Positions 8,073 to 17,900 of a stretch of DNA of 63,998 nt are shown piece after piece. Below the pieces are notes generated by a model. That model was not told the DNA's origin. It was given only the letters and a program-made list of their open reading frames with translations, and did no database searches. Origin of the DNA: Promethearchaeota archaeon (GTDB lineage: Archaea; Asgardarchaeota; Lokiarchaeia; Sigyniarchaeales; SOKP01); NCBI GenBank assembly GCA_016840165.1, contig JAEOSU010000031.1, positions 1 to 63,998 on the forward strand, read 5' to 3'. Each line of letters begins with the position of its first letter. The first letter of the stretch is position 1. The translations under genes and the position numbers were made by a program.

Positions 8073-11036
8073 TTATATTTCATAACCAATAAAGATAATA
8101 CCTCGCCCACTCGCAAATGATTGATGTCTATCCTTAAAGATCCAGACGACAATCCTGCTAAAATCGCTTGTACCTGCATAATAATCATAGTAATAACGTA
8201 AATTCTTATATTGGATATTGAATAGGAGTGCTTTATCACCTACTCTAAAATAGATGGTTTTATCATTGATAAAGATAGTCGCTTTTTCACAATTTCGATA
8301 TGTATACCTTCCTATCGCTCCATATCCTTCAAGCATTCTTCGATTTGTTAACCATTCATAAGTTGGTTTGCTTACATCATTTTCGGAATATTCTCCTGAA
8401 TAAACATCTAAATGCCCATAACCCCATAAATATACTCCTGTAAAATCAGGATTAGCAATTCCTGGTCTGAAAGGTCCCCAGTAATTAAGTCCAAAAATTT
8501 CACTAGTGAATGCTAACAAGGGAACATCGATTTCGATAAAATGATCATCGAAATCATAAGTAACATATGGACAATTATCCCAGTTTAAAATTGCACTACT
8601 CTCACGACTTAATCTTGCAGGCCAGTATCTATCAAATGTAGCATCAATATGTATCATTACCAATGGATCACCATAACCGTCAACGATGTTAGTAACCGCC
8701 CCTTTCCCCCATGCGACATAAAGCATATATGCTGCCCATTCAGATATATTATTCCACGGTTCTCCTGTAAGAGGGCTAACTTCGGGAAGTAAAGGTGTGC
8801 CGGGTGGAAATTCTGCAGGGGCACCAGGGTATGCGTCAGCATATTTCATCACAAAAATTGATCCCGGTGTGCCTCCAACTTCACTATACCACATTCCCGT
8901 ATCAATCATTTCTTCTATCTCTTTAGTTAGATTGTAGGAATTAGTCACTATTTCTGGAATCTTTCCCCCCGCTCCTCCATCACGTAAAAGAATCCCTTTT
9001 AAATCTTCTTCCCAGTATATTGATGCATAATTCATTGCAGCACTTCCTCCAAAACTATCACCCGCTATGTAAATTTTCTCAACTCCCGATGTTGCTTTGA
9101 TGAACTCAACAGCCTCTTTTATATCATTTATCCAAATATCCCAGCCCCAATTAGCCATAAATGAAAGATCCTCAGGTTCTAAGTATTGATTAACAAAATG
9201 AGTTCTATAATCTAAAGCATAAACTTCGAAATCTCTATTAGCCAAATAATATGCAAAAGTATGTGATTCATCTTTAGTCCAAGGATCACTAAGAGGATTT
9301 GATGTTAATTGTTCTCCATTACTCCAAGTTCCAGGTAGCATAAAAACGACAGATTTAGGTTCAATACCCTCTTTTACAACTCTATGTAGGCCGATTTTAT
9401 CATAACTACCATAAGGTGATCTAGTTAATTGCCAAATTGATTCCTTTAATTCGGGATAGAGTTTGATATCTCTGTTATTTATTGTATTCACCCATTTTAA
9501 TAGAGCTGCAGGGGTAACATCGAGATCATTAATGATATCAATGAACATCTTAGTTGTGGGTACTAGTTCTTCTTTAGCAACTGTCTCGAGAGTGTCATAT
9601 TGAGTAAATTGTGGAGCATTATGAGAGATATAGTTAATAGTGGGAATACCTAAAGCATGGAATTTTCCCCCCTCTCCTGGAACTGCAAAAGCTCCTGGTA
9701 AGATTGAGGTTCTTTCCATATCATTATTTACTATCGCCTTAGATGCGTAGGAAAATATATACTCATTAGCAGAATAAGTCGGACCCGATACAAACATTCC
9801 CCTTGGGGCAACTTGTCCTGTTTCAAAAAATTCTCCATCGACAACTTTAATTTGTTTTCCAATCATTTCAATATTTATGGCACAAGCAACTTTGGGTAAG
9901 ATGTTAAATGCATAGCAATCATAGCTATCCCAAGATGCTTTTTTACCAAAATGACTACCAAACAAGACAAATAATAAAGTTTTTTCTCTTAAACATTTGG
10001 GAATCTGACCAAAATAATCTGCTAAAGCCATAACAACAGATGCTCCTGAAGCCTCGTTTGTCGCCCAACCATCATGATGAGACAGAATTATTATTACATC
10101 GTCACTTTTTCCTGGTAATGAACCATATACATTATATGTTTCTCCTACTTTCTTCTCTCCAGTTAAAACAATAGTTGCTGTTATTGCTCCTGGTTCTACT
10201 TGAATCTTTGAATCTGCTTCCATTGTTGGGTTCAATAGTTCTTTTAAAATAATGCCATCACTCTTACTTATGGTTAAACCGGGTAAAGACTCATCACCAT
10301 ACCAATGAAGATATTGATTGACATAATCTGCCATAAAATTAATTATTCCAATAAATCCTACAGCACCATATTCACCAGCTAGTTCATATGATGAGTCTAA
10401 ATTAGCTAAAGGCCAGTTCTCCGTAGCCATAGGATCATTTTCAAAGGTGTTGTCAGGATCCCATTCGAATAAGATTAATGGTTCAAGAAGCGCTCTTGGC
10501 CACGGTGCTGCTAAAAGGTCAACAAGGACAATTTTACCTGCGACACCACCATTTGCTTCGGCTTCTTCAAATTCAGCGTCAGATCCTGTACCTAAATAGA
10601 TTATATCGGCTGTGATTCCTTCAGGAGGAGTAAATGCAGTATAACGCAAGAAATAAGACGGTATCGATTTATCTTCGTCACCAGCATGCACAGTCAAGCT
10701 CCATTCCTTTGGAAAACAAAGAGGTGCAGGTACATGTTCAATAAAAGTATCTTGTAATCCTGATTCCTCAAATTTTTGTAGAATATAATTTGCCCCTTCT
10801 AGTTCAGAGGGGGTTCCAGGCATTCGATATCCATATTCCCCAGATGTTCCAATTTCATAGATATCCTCAACCCAACTAAAGATTTCATCTTCGGAAGCTA
10901 CACGTGGTCCATAACATCTTCTACAAGGCGGATAATTTCCCCATGCAACTACAGGATTCGCAATTACAAATATTCCTAAAATTACTAAAGTCGTAACTAA
11001 AAATAAGGTTTGTTTTTTAATTTTCATCTTATTCAT
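8073..11036 (-). CDS. Secreted M28-like peptidase domain fused to alpha/beta hydrolase
   Basis: A 987-residue protein. A signal peptide (residues 5-30, basic start then LFLVTTLVILGIFVIA) is followed by a PA-like insert (about 130-280) and an M28/aminopeptidase-like region (about 310-500) with HHDGW near 320, NEASGAS, INIEMIG and QYDTLETV. The bridging-Asp position reads Asn (TNEASG for the usual DNASG), and the usual Glu-Glu pair is absent (FGSHFGKK), so peptidase activity is doubtful. The C-terminal half (about 560-960) is an alpha/beta hydrolase with nucleophile motif GDSFGGSA (Ser near 660) and a candidate catalytic His in GYGHLDVYSG. It probably acts outside the cell on peptides, esters or glycoconjugates; substrate unknown. 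Met1 and Met4 are both possible starts. Confidence 0.75.
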   Translation of the reverse strand: MNKMKIKKQTLFLVTTLVILGIFVIANPVVAWGNYPPCRRCYGPRVASEDEIFSWVEDIYEIGTSGEYGYRMPGTPSELEGANYILQKFEESGLQDTFIEHVPAPLCFPKEWSLTVHAGDEDKSIPSYFLRYTAFTPPEGITADIIYLGTGSDAEFEEAEANGGVAGKIVLVDLLAAPWPRALLEPLILFEWDPDNTFENDPMATENWPLANLDSSYELAGEYGAVGFIGIINFMADYVNQYLHWYGDESLPGLTISKSDGIILKELLNPTMEADSKIQVEPGAITATIVLTGEKKVGETYNVYGSLPGKSDDVIIILSHHDGWATNEASGASVVMALADYFGQIPKCLREKTLLFVLFGSHFGKKASWDSYDCYAFNILPKVACAINIEMIGKQIKVVDGEFFETGQVAPRGMFVSGPTYSANEYIFSYASKAIVNNDMERTSILPGAFAVPGEGGKFHALGIPTINYISHNAPQFTQYDTLETVAKEELVPTTKMFIDIINDLDVTPAALLKWVNTINNRDIKLYPELKESIWQLTRSPYGSYDKIGLHRVVKEGIEPKSVVFMLPGTWSNGEQLTSNPLSDPWTKDESHTFAYYLANRDFEVYALDYRTHFVNQYLEPEDLSFMANWGWDIWINDIKEAVEFIKATSGVEKIYIAGDSFGGSAAMNYASIYWEEDLKGILLRDGGAGGKIPEIVTNSYNLTKEIEEMIDTGMWYSEVGGTPGSIFVMKYADAYPGAPAEFPPGTPLLPEVSPLTGEPWNNISEWAAYMLYVAWGKGAVTNIVDGYGDPLVMIHIDATFDRYWPARLSRESSAILNWDNCPYVTYDFDDHFIEIDVPLLAFTSEIFGLNYWGPFRPGIANPDFTGVYLWGYGHLDVYSGEYSENDVSKPTYEWLTNRRMLEGYGAIGRYTYRNCEKATIFINDKTIYFRVGDKALLFNIQYKNLRYYYDYYAGTSDFSRIVVWIFKDRHQSFASGRGIIFIGYEI

Positions 11037-11055
11037 CCCTTCATTTTTATATTTT

Positions 11056-11088
11056 TAATAATAAAGCACCAAGAATGCTTTATTATTA
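11056..11088. promoter_or_regulatory. 13-bp perfect inverted repeat upstream of the M28-like gene
   Basis: taataataaagca (11056-11068) and tgctttattatta (11076-11088) are exact reverse complements around a 7-nt loop, 20-52 bp upstream of the start at 11036. It could be an operator or a 5' leader hairpin. The rest of 11037-11351 is AT-rich intergenic sequence between divergent genes, in which I see no ORF. Confidence 0.5.
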
Positions 11089-11351
11089 TATATAGATTTT
11101 AAGATGATGTTTTTCGTTAGATTCGGGATAGGATAAAATTTGACAATCAAGTATATAAATCTTTTTTTTAATCAATTATATAATATATCTTATGGTTAGA
11201 ATAGCTTATTTTGAATAAGTTTAGGAAAAAAGTATAAAATATTTAACAAAAAATTTCAAAAACTCTTTTCCTAATTCTTTTTAAAGAACAAATATTTTAA
11301 ACTGAGTAATCATACTTTTTTGTTAAAATAATCAGTCATTAATGATTTTAA

Positions 11352-12683
11352 ATGGAAAAAGATTACGATTATTTCTTCAAAATTAGTGTTGTGGGTGATC
11401 CTGGGATCGGAAAGACGGCATTTATAGAGACATTTGCACCAGAAAGTTATTTTAAAAAAGAGTCGCTAAAAAAATCTTTTTTTCAAGAAAGGGTCGTTAA
11501 AAGAATTGGTGTAAATTTTTATGAAGAAACTATAGTTCTTAATACTGATTACGGTTCAAAAAAATGTAAAATTCGGATATGGGATACAGCAGGTCGAAAG
11601 TCTTTTGAAAGCATTCGACCACAGTTCTATAGAGGTTCTAAAGGGGCTATACTTTTTTTCGATTTAGCAAATAGAGATTCTTTTATAAACATTAATAAAT
11701 GGATCGTAGAAGTAAGAGAGGGTTTAATGCGTGACGAGAGAAGAAGGGAGAAGAAAGGAATGGGAAAGATTCCGATTCTTCTAGTCGGGAATAAAAGTGA
11801 TTTAGAGACTTTTAGAGTTTCACCAAAAGAAATAGATCAATTTATCCGTGATCATAATTTATATTATATAGAAACGTCCACTGTAACCAAAGAGGGAATA
11901 ATTGATTGTTTTTATTCAATTACCAGCTTAATGCTTGGAGTAGATATTCATAGTGAATACTTCTTATCAAATGATATAATCTATCGTCCAAATAGAAATC
12001 CTGAGTCCCATACATCTTCAACTCCTACATTATCAGCTAAGGATCTAAGAAATTTAAGTCAGAAAGCTATCTTTCAGAAATTAGATATACTTGAAAAAAA
12101 ACTAGATAGTTTTAAAACCCAAGAAATTGCGTTTTCAAAGCAAATGGAGTTAGAGGAAAGAAAATTAAAACTGAAAGAAAAAGAATTACAAATAAAAGAA
12201 ATACAATTAAATGAAAAACTTCAGGCTGAGGATTTGGGTGTATTAGATAAGAAAATTGTGGTATTTGTAAGCTATGCAACAAAAGATAAGGACTTGTTTA
12301 AAATTAAAGAATTCGCTGAAATTTTAACAACCTATGAAAAAGTCGATGACGTGCTTTATTGGGAAGAGGATCTGAAAGATAATATAGTAAAATATATGAG
12401 TGATAATCTCGATAAATGTGATATACTGCTTTTATTTTGCTCTCCGCACGCTTTGAAGTCAAAAGCGATCGAAAAGGAGTGGACATCGGCAGATATTATG
12501 AATAAACCTATAATACCTATCTTTATAAAATTAAATCACATCCCTCCACTTTTAAAGTCAAGGTTAGGTATAGAATTTGACACATTTGATCTACAGAAAA
12601 CAATTGATGAGGTTTATAATTTAATAATAAAAAAAATGGAAAACAGATTAATCGATATTAAAGATCTTAAAACTGATTTTTAG
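11352..12683 (+). CDS. Rab/Ras-like small GTPase - coiled coil - TIR fusion
   Basis: A 443-residue soluble protein. The N-terminal GTPase domain has G1 GDPGIGKT (15-22), G3 WDTAG (77-81), G4 NKSD (147-150) and G5 ETST (174-177), all well kept. The residue after DTAG is Arg82 instead of the Gln that activates water in Ras/Rab, so intrinsic hydrolysis may be slow. A charged coiled coil follows (about 245-295, rich in K/E/L). The TIR domain (about 300-435) has FVSYAT, VLYW, LLFCS and KEW; the Glu before Trp (about 375) is at the position of the catalytic Glu of NAD-cleaving TIRs. No C-terminal prenylation Cys is seen. Inference: a nucleotide-switched NADase or signalling adaptor. Its TIR is about 54% identical, by my hand alignment, to that of the WD40 protein at 56267. 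Confidence 0.88.
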   Translation: MEKDYDYFFKISVVGDPGIGKTAFIETFAPESYFKKESLKKSFFQERVVKRIGVNFYEETIVLNTDYGSKKCKIRIWDTAGRKSFESIRPQFYRGSKGAILFFDLANRDSFININKWIVEVREGLMRDERRREKKGMGKIPILLVGNKSDLETFRVSPKEIDQFIRDHNLYYIETSTVTKEGIIDCFYSITSLMLGVDIHSEYFLSNDIIYRPNRNPESHTSSTPTLSAKDLRNLSQKAIFQKLDILEKKLDSFKTQEIAFSKQMELEERKLKLKEKELQIKEIQLNEKLQAEDLGVLDKKIVVFVSYATKDKDLFKIKEFAEILTTYEKVDDVLYWEEDLKDNIVKYMSDNLDKCDILLLFCSPHALKSKAIEKEWTSADIMNKPIIPIFIKLNHIPPLLKSRLGIEFDTFDLQKTIDEVYNLIIKKMENRLIDIKDLKTDF

Positions 12684-12832
12684 TTCTAAAAAAACATAGG
12701 TCTCGTACATTAATCCTAGAGATTTATAAAGGTTGATTAGTATATGTACAATAAGACATCAGTGGTCAGGGTGAATCTTACCTGCTCTTAACTATAAAAC
12801 ATTGTACTGTAAAAAAGATACTAATTATCACT

Positions 12833-14056
12833 ATGGGTATTACTTGTTTTATGATCGGAGGATTAGGATTGTTTCCTATCTTTGCGAATTATTCTAATGA
12901 GGTTGCTTACCCATATTCCAATTCTGTTTTTGAGGAAAATTGTATCACAGTTGGGTATAACCTTTCCTCAAATATCGAATATATCGGAGGGAAAAGTGAC
13001 TCTTATCCCATTTCCTCCCATGAAACCGTCGTGTCATCCTCATACGGAGCCTCTTCTCTGGAAATAGGGCTTCAAACTTCCTATCCCTTTCCTCCTGATG
13101 ATCGCGTAAGAATAAATGACACGACCAGTTTTCCGTGGAGAACCATTTGTAAGCTCTACATAACTGCTCAAGATGATACTTATTTTATCGGTTCGGGCGC
13201 GATTATTGATGAGTGGCATATTTTAACGGCGGGACATTGCGTTTATATCCATGAAAATGGGGGTTGGGCAAAAGAAATCGAGATCATTCCCGGGATGGAC
13301 GGCTCATACGAACCATATGGGCATACTTATGCGACATATCTTCGTGCGTATAGTGGTTGGACTGAGGACGAGATGGTGGAACATGATTTTGCAGTGGTGA
13401 CTCTTCAAGACCCTTTAGGCAACCTGACAGGCTGGATGGGACGAAGGACCGCAGATTACACTGATCCTATCTATACGGGTACCCTCAATTTAGCAGGATA
13501 CCCCGGAGATTTAGGAGCAGGACGGTATCTGTATTTTGATTCTGATGTTGGTGCTATGGCCGATGAGTACAACCATTGGTTCTGGATGGATACTGCCGCC
13601 GGTCAGAGTGGGAGTCCGGTTTGGCTGTATGACGGTGAGGATCGGTTTATCTTATCGGTATTTGCCTATGAATATATGGGCGGGACTTATGCTAATTTTG
13701 GTACCCGATTAAACCAAGACAAGTTCGACGCGATCAATCACTGGTTGGAAGAAGATGCGGGCTTAACTTATAACCCTATAGACCAGAATTATATGCAAAT
13801 ACTTATTCTCTCCATTTTTATTGGAGTAATAGTTGTAATCGCGTTAGGAATTGCCATATATGTGGTAGCAAGGAAAAAGAAACTTGCACGGGAAAGAAAG
13901 TTGGAGCAATATCCCCCCTATCCTCTGTATAAGCCTCAAACAGTAGAGTATCGATCGGTATCGCTTACGCCTCATACCTTTTGCCCTATGTGTGGACGGA
14001 AGATTGTGAACCCTCAGGCACATTATTGTGTTGATTGCGGCTATAGACTCCAATAA
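12833..14056 (+). CDS. Secreted trypsin/V8-fold serine protease with C-terminal membrane anchor and zinc ribbon
   Basis: A 407-residue protein. A short hydrophobic start (1-18) acts as signal sequence. The protease domain shows the full triad: His135 (TAGHC), Asp185 (EHDFAVV) and Ser259 (GQSGSP), as in glutamyl-endopeptidase-like S1 proteases. A membrane helix (about 318-342) is followed by a basic stretch and a C-terminal CPMC...CVDC ribbon, predicted inside the cell. Base composition is clearly richer in GC than the neighbours, suggesting transfer or different selection. The frame is open upstream to 12755 but has no ATG/GTG/TTG there, so the ATG at 12833 is used. Probably processes extracellular proteins. 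Confidence 0.85.
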   Translation: MGITCFMIGGLGLFPIFANYSNEVAYPYSNSVFEENCITVGYNLSSNIEYIGGKSDSYPISSHETVVSSSYGASSLEIGLQTSYPFPPDDRVRINDTTSFPWRTICKLYITAQDDTYFIGSGAIIDEWHILTAGHCVYIHENGGWAKEIEIIPGMDGSYEPYGHTYATYLRAYSGWTEDEMVEHDFAVVTLQDPLGNLTGWMGRRTADYTDPIYTGTLNLAGYPGDLGAGRYLYFDSDVGAMADEYNHWFWMDTAAGQSGSPVWLYDGEDRFILSVFAYEYMGGTYANFGTRLNQDKFDAINHWLEEDAGLTYNPIDQNYMQILILSIFIGVIVVIALGIAIYVVARKKKLARERKLEQYPPYPLYKPQTVEYRSVSLTPHTFCPMCGRKIVNPQAHYCVDCGYRLQ

Positions 14057-14141
14057 CATGAAAATTTGGAATGGAAAGCCATTCTTATTTTAAAGTTAAA
14101 CATTAGATTAACATTATCTTAAAATATATACACTAATTACA

Positions 14142-14654
14142 TTATGTACTTGATGGGCTACCTTGTGAATAGACTATCTGAACGAGAGTAAAGACTGCTT
14201 CCAATAGGTTGAAGAAGAGTGCTGTAGTATAGAAGGCATGCTCTAGATCTGGGAATAAGCCTAGTATTATTAGAATTAAAAAAGCTTGAAGTGGGAATTC
14301 GAATAACAACCAGAAGAAAACACTTTTCAATTTGCTGTCCCGTATTTCGGTAATCGCTTGTTCTCTATTCTCAGGATTTAGTAATGACAAGAGGCTCACG
14401 ATCAAGTTGAGAAAAAAGAAAATAAGGCTACATATGAACCAAAGTAAATGACCAATGAAGCCATAAAGCTCCAAGCCGATTGGGATAATAGCACCAATAA
14501 TCACTAAGAGTCCAATTGTAACGACACCACGAATACGACTAAGTTTAAAAACCTCAATCTCGTCTCGCCGAATTATACTAATGAGTGCAGCAAAGCCAAC
14601 AAAGACTCCTGCAATGTGTGCTATTCCAATAAAGATTTCAACGTTCTGGATCAA
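14142..14654 (-). CDS. Multi-pass membrane protein of unknown function
   Basis: 170 residues with about five hydrophobic segments (near 7-24, 41-62, 68-92, 108-133, 136-160) and almost no polar domain. The start is TTG, supported by a strong Shine-Dalgarno sequence GGAGGTG just upstream. It converges on the serine protease gene, so it is a separate unit. I do not recognise a family. Confidence 0.65.
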   Translation of the reverse strand: MIQNVEIFIGIAHIAGVFVGFAALISIIRRDEIEVFKLSRIRGVVTIGLLVIIGAIIPIGLELYGFIGHLLWFICSLIFFFLNLIVSLLSLLNPENREQAITEIRDSKLKSVFFWLLFEFPLQAFLILIILGLFPDLEHAFYTTALFFNLLEAVFTLVQIVYSQGSPSST

Positions 14655-14658
14655 TATT

Positions 14659-14665
14659 CACCTCC
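14659..14665 (-). promoter_or_regulatory. Shine-Dalgarno GGAGGTG fixing a TTG start
   Basis: The minus strand reads GGAGGTG, then AATA, then TTG (14652-14654). This is one of the strongest ribosome-binding sites in the window and justifies the non-ATG start of the 170-residue membrane protein. Confidence 0.7.
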
Positions 14666-14915
14666 TAACATATAATTAAATTATTATCCATTGAGATATT
14701 TAAATATTAGTTCAAGTAATTAGGAGATGATTATAGTTTAATAATATGATAAGCTATTTGAACATTTTATTTATTATTTTGATAAATCAATCATTTAGAA
14801 GCGTTTACATTTTTGAATAAAATGCAATTATTTAAAGTTTTATTAATCATGTAGAGAAATATAATTTATAGGCGATTATCATATATATATCGTGAATTGT
14901 TCAACCTGGTGATGT

Positions 14916-17900
14916 ATGATAGGCAATTATGGTACTTATCATAGTAAGAGAGAATATAAGAAAGAATTAAAAAACAGAGAGAAAATAGGAAAGGACGCAG
15001 AGAGGGAAAGACTTAAAGAAAAGGAAATTGATGATAAGAAGAAACAATTGCTTAGACCTTATAAACTAACTTTAGGATTGATTAAAAATCAAAAATATTT
15101 AGGTTTAGAGAAAGAATCCTATCTAAATTCACAACTTTTTCTAAATATCTTAAAAAAAGCAAAATTTGGAAAATTTAAAGGATTAGGGGATGATCTAATA
15201 AAAGATGCGGATAGTTGGAAATATTGGCATCATTTCCATAAATTTAAAGAGGAAACTCCCCCGAAATTTAATGGCGATGTTAACGATCTAAATCTAATGG
15301 TTAAACAGGAAGTAAAAGAATATATTTCAGATATGGAGAAAAACCTTGCCCCAATCTTGAAAGAAGAGAAAGAAATAATAGATGATTTAATTAATAAATA
15401 TAAAGTAGAAACTGGTAGTGGAGATTTTTTAGTTAGACCCTTGGAATTAGGTTCTCATTATAGATCCCAGCTCTATGATTATGGATTTGATATTTTACTT
15501 CGTGTTGGAAGGTATCAAGATACTGTAGATATGTTACACCAATATTCCAGGGATTTTGGTGATGAATCGGATGGAAATAGGATCATTAGATATTACTCAT
15601 TAGATAATAGACCCGAAGTGTGGGATAATAAACGTAAACGCAATATTAAGAATAGAAATTATAAAAAGTGGGTTGCAGAATACTCAAGTAAAATTGAATT
15701 TAAAATTGATAAAATTGTATATAAGATAGAAAAAGAGCTTCAAGAAAAACAAAGGCAATCTCACAGAGATATTGAAAAAATTTTAAAAATGAGTATTTCT
15801 GTAGAAAATCTACTAGAACTTTTTTCGGAAATTATAAATTTAGTTACTAAATATTGGAGCTCTCAAAGATGGAAAGAAATTTCTGCGCAAAAGATGCTTT
15901 CTCTAAAAAATGCTCATCCAGATTATTATTTAAAATTTAAGAACTATATTCAAGAAATTATAAAAATCTGGGATAACCTTCTTCTTGAACTGGATTTAAA
16001 AGTGAACCACATTAATCAATTAAATCAAAAAGAAGATTTTTCTACTGCTTTAACTCAGGTAAATTTTCTTAAAACCTTCATGGATCCAATAAATTCATAC
16101 TTCAAACAATGGGGAGATTCAAATACGGAATTACTTACCAAAATCGGAATTGGAGTAGATAAGTTTCTGGCTTTAAATGCATCATATGAAAATTTAAAAA
16201 ATGATGTTTTACGAAATCAAAAATTAGCTACACAGAGAGAAGAGGAAATTAAGTATACTGAATTTAAAGAAAGCCAGGATAAAGTTAGAATAGAAATAAG
16301 CAATGTTTTTCCAGAAATTGATGATTTAATTTCTCAACTTAATTTTTCTGCTGCTATAAGCAAAAATGAATATATTCTTCGAAAAGCAAAAGACTATCAA
16401 TTAGATGATATAATTCAAAAGATAGAATCTTTCCGTAGCAAATGTGAGATGTTAAAGAATGATTTTGATACTCTTAATAATAATCTAAGTTTAATTGATA
16501 AAAATATCTCCTATGAAGATTATGATTCTTCTCTTAAACTCTGTTTGGAAGGCCTTAAAACAGCAAAAATGGATCGATTTCAAGATTTATACAATGAATA
16601 TGAAGAAAAAAAAATCCTTGTAGAAAGTCTAATAGAAGAAAAGGAGAAGGCTATAGCTAAACAAAATGAAATTAAACGGGAGAAAAAGAGAAGGGAAAAG
16701 GAATTAAGAGCAGAATTAACTATAATTGGGAATCGCATCATCAATTTTGATTTTGCTAAAGCAATACGAGGAACAGAGGCGATTTTAACACAAGCGGTTG
16801 AATTTGACTTATTAGAACTCCAACCAGAAATAACACAAAAGATTACCGATTATAAAATACAACAGCAAGCTTTCAATGAAATTAAAAGAATTGCACAAAT
16901 TTATGAAGAGATTGAGTTATTAGAGTTAGCATCACGATTAAATATCAATTTTGACGTCTTAAAGAATATGATTGAAAATATGATCCTCAAGACCGAGATT
17001 GATGCCTCAATTAAGAATAAAGTTTTGAAAATAAATAAATCAATTACTAACGCTTTAAAAGAAGATCAAACCATTGAAAAACCAATTGAAGAGAAAAAAC
17101 TTGTTAAAACAAAAGATTTTCATATTTTAAGGGGGGGAAATTGGAAAATTGAAGGAGATCGTAGTATATTTCACTATAAAGTAAAGGTCAAAAATGATTC
17201 TTCTTTTGTTATGACCAATATCCAAGTAATCCTCGGTGGTATACCTGCGGGGTTGGAACTCATATCTGATAAATTAATAGAGTTTCCTATATTGAATCCT
17301 AGAAGAGAAATTGCGCCTACGTTTAAGTTAATTGCTACAGATAATTGTGTTGGGAATGAAATTCTTAGTAGCGTTAATTTCACTGATCAAAATGGCACTC
17401 TTCATACAATTCAAACTGATCCATTTGAGATCAAATATGTCTGTAATCTATTAAATCCCAAAGAGATCTCAAAAGAAGAGTTCGATATCAAGACCGAATT
17501 AATGGATTACAAGCGTTTTTCGATAATGAGCGATCATAGTATAGAACATCTTGAGCAAAAAATCGCTTCAATAGTTAAGGAATGTAACTTTTCATTATTA
17601 CAGGAAATTAAATCGGCTCAAATGGAGGGTTATCGAAAGTTTGAAGGCTTTGCGCAGGGTATTTATGATAAACAGGATGTAGGAATCTCATTAATCTTGA
17701 AAGAAGTGGAAAATGGAACTGAAGTCGCAGTAAAAGCCATGAGTGAACGTTCAGAAAAGTTAACTGATATTTTAAAGGATTTTAATATCAAATTAGATGA
17801 TATTAAAGACATAAATGAGTTAATTCTCGAATATACCTCGCATATTGAGGAACTCTTTGTCCAATTAGGAAAATTAGATGATATTGAGGCATATTTGAAG

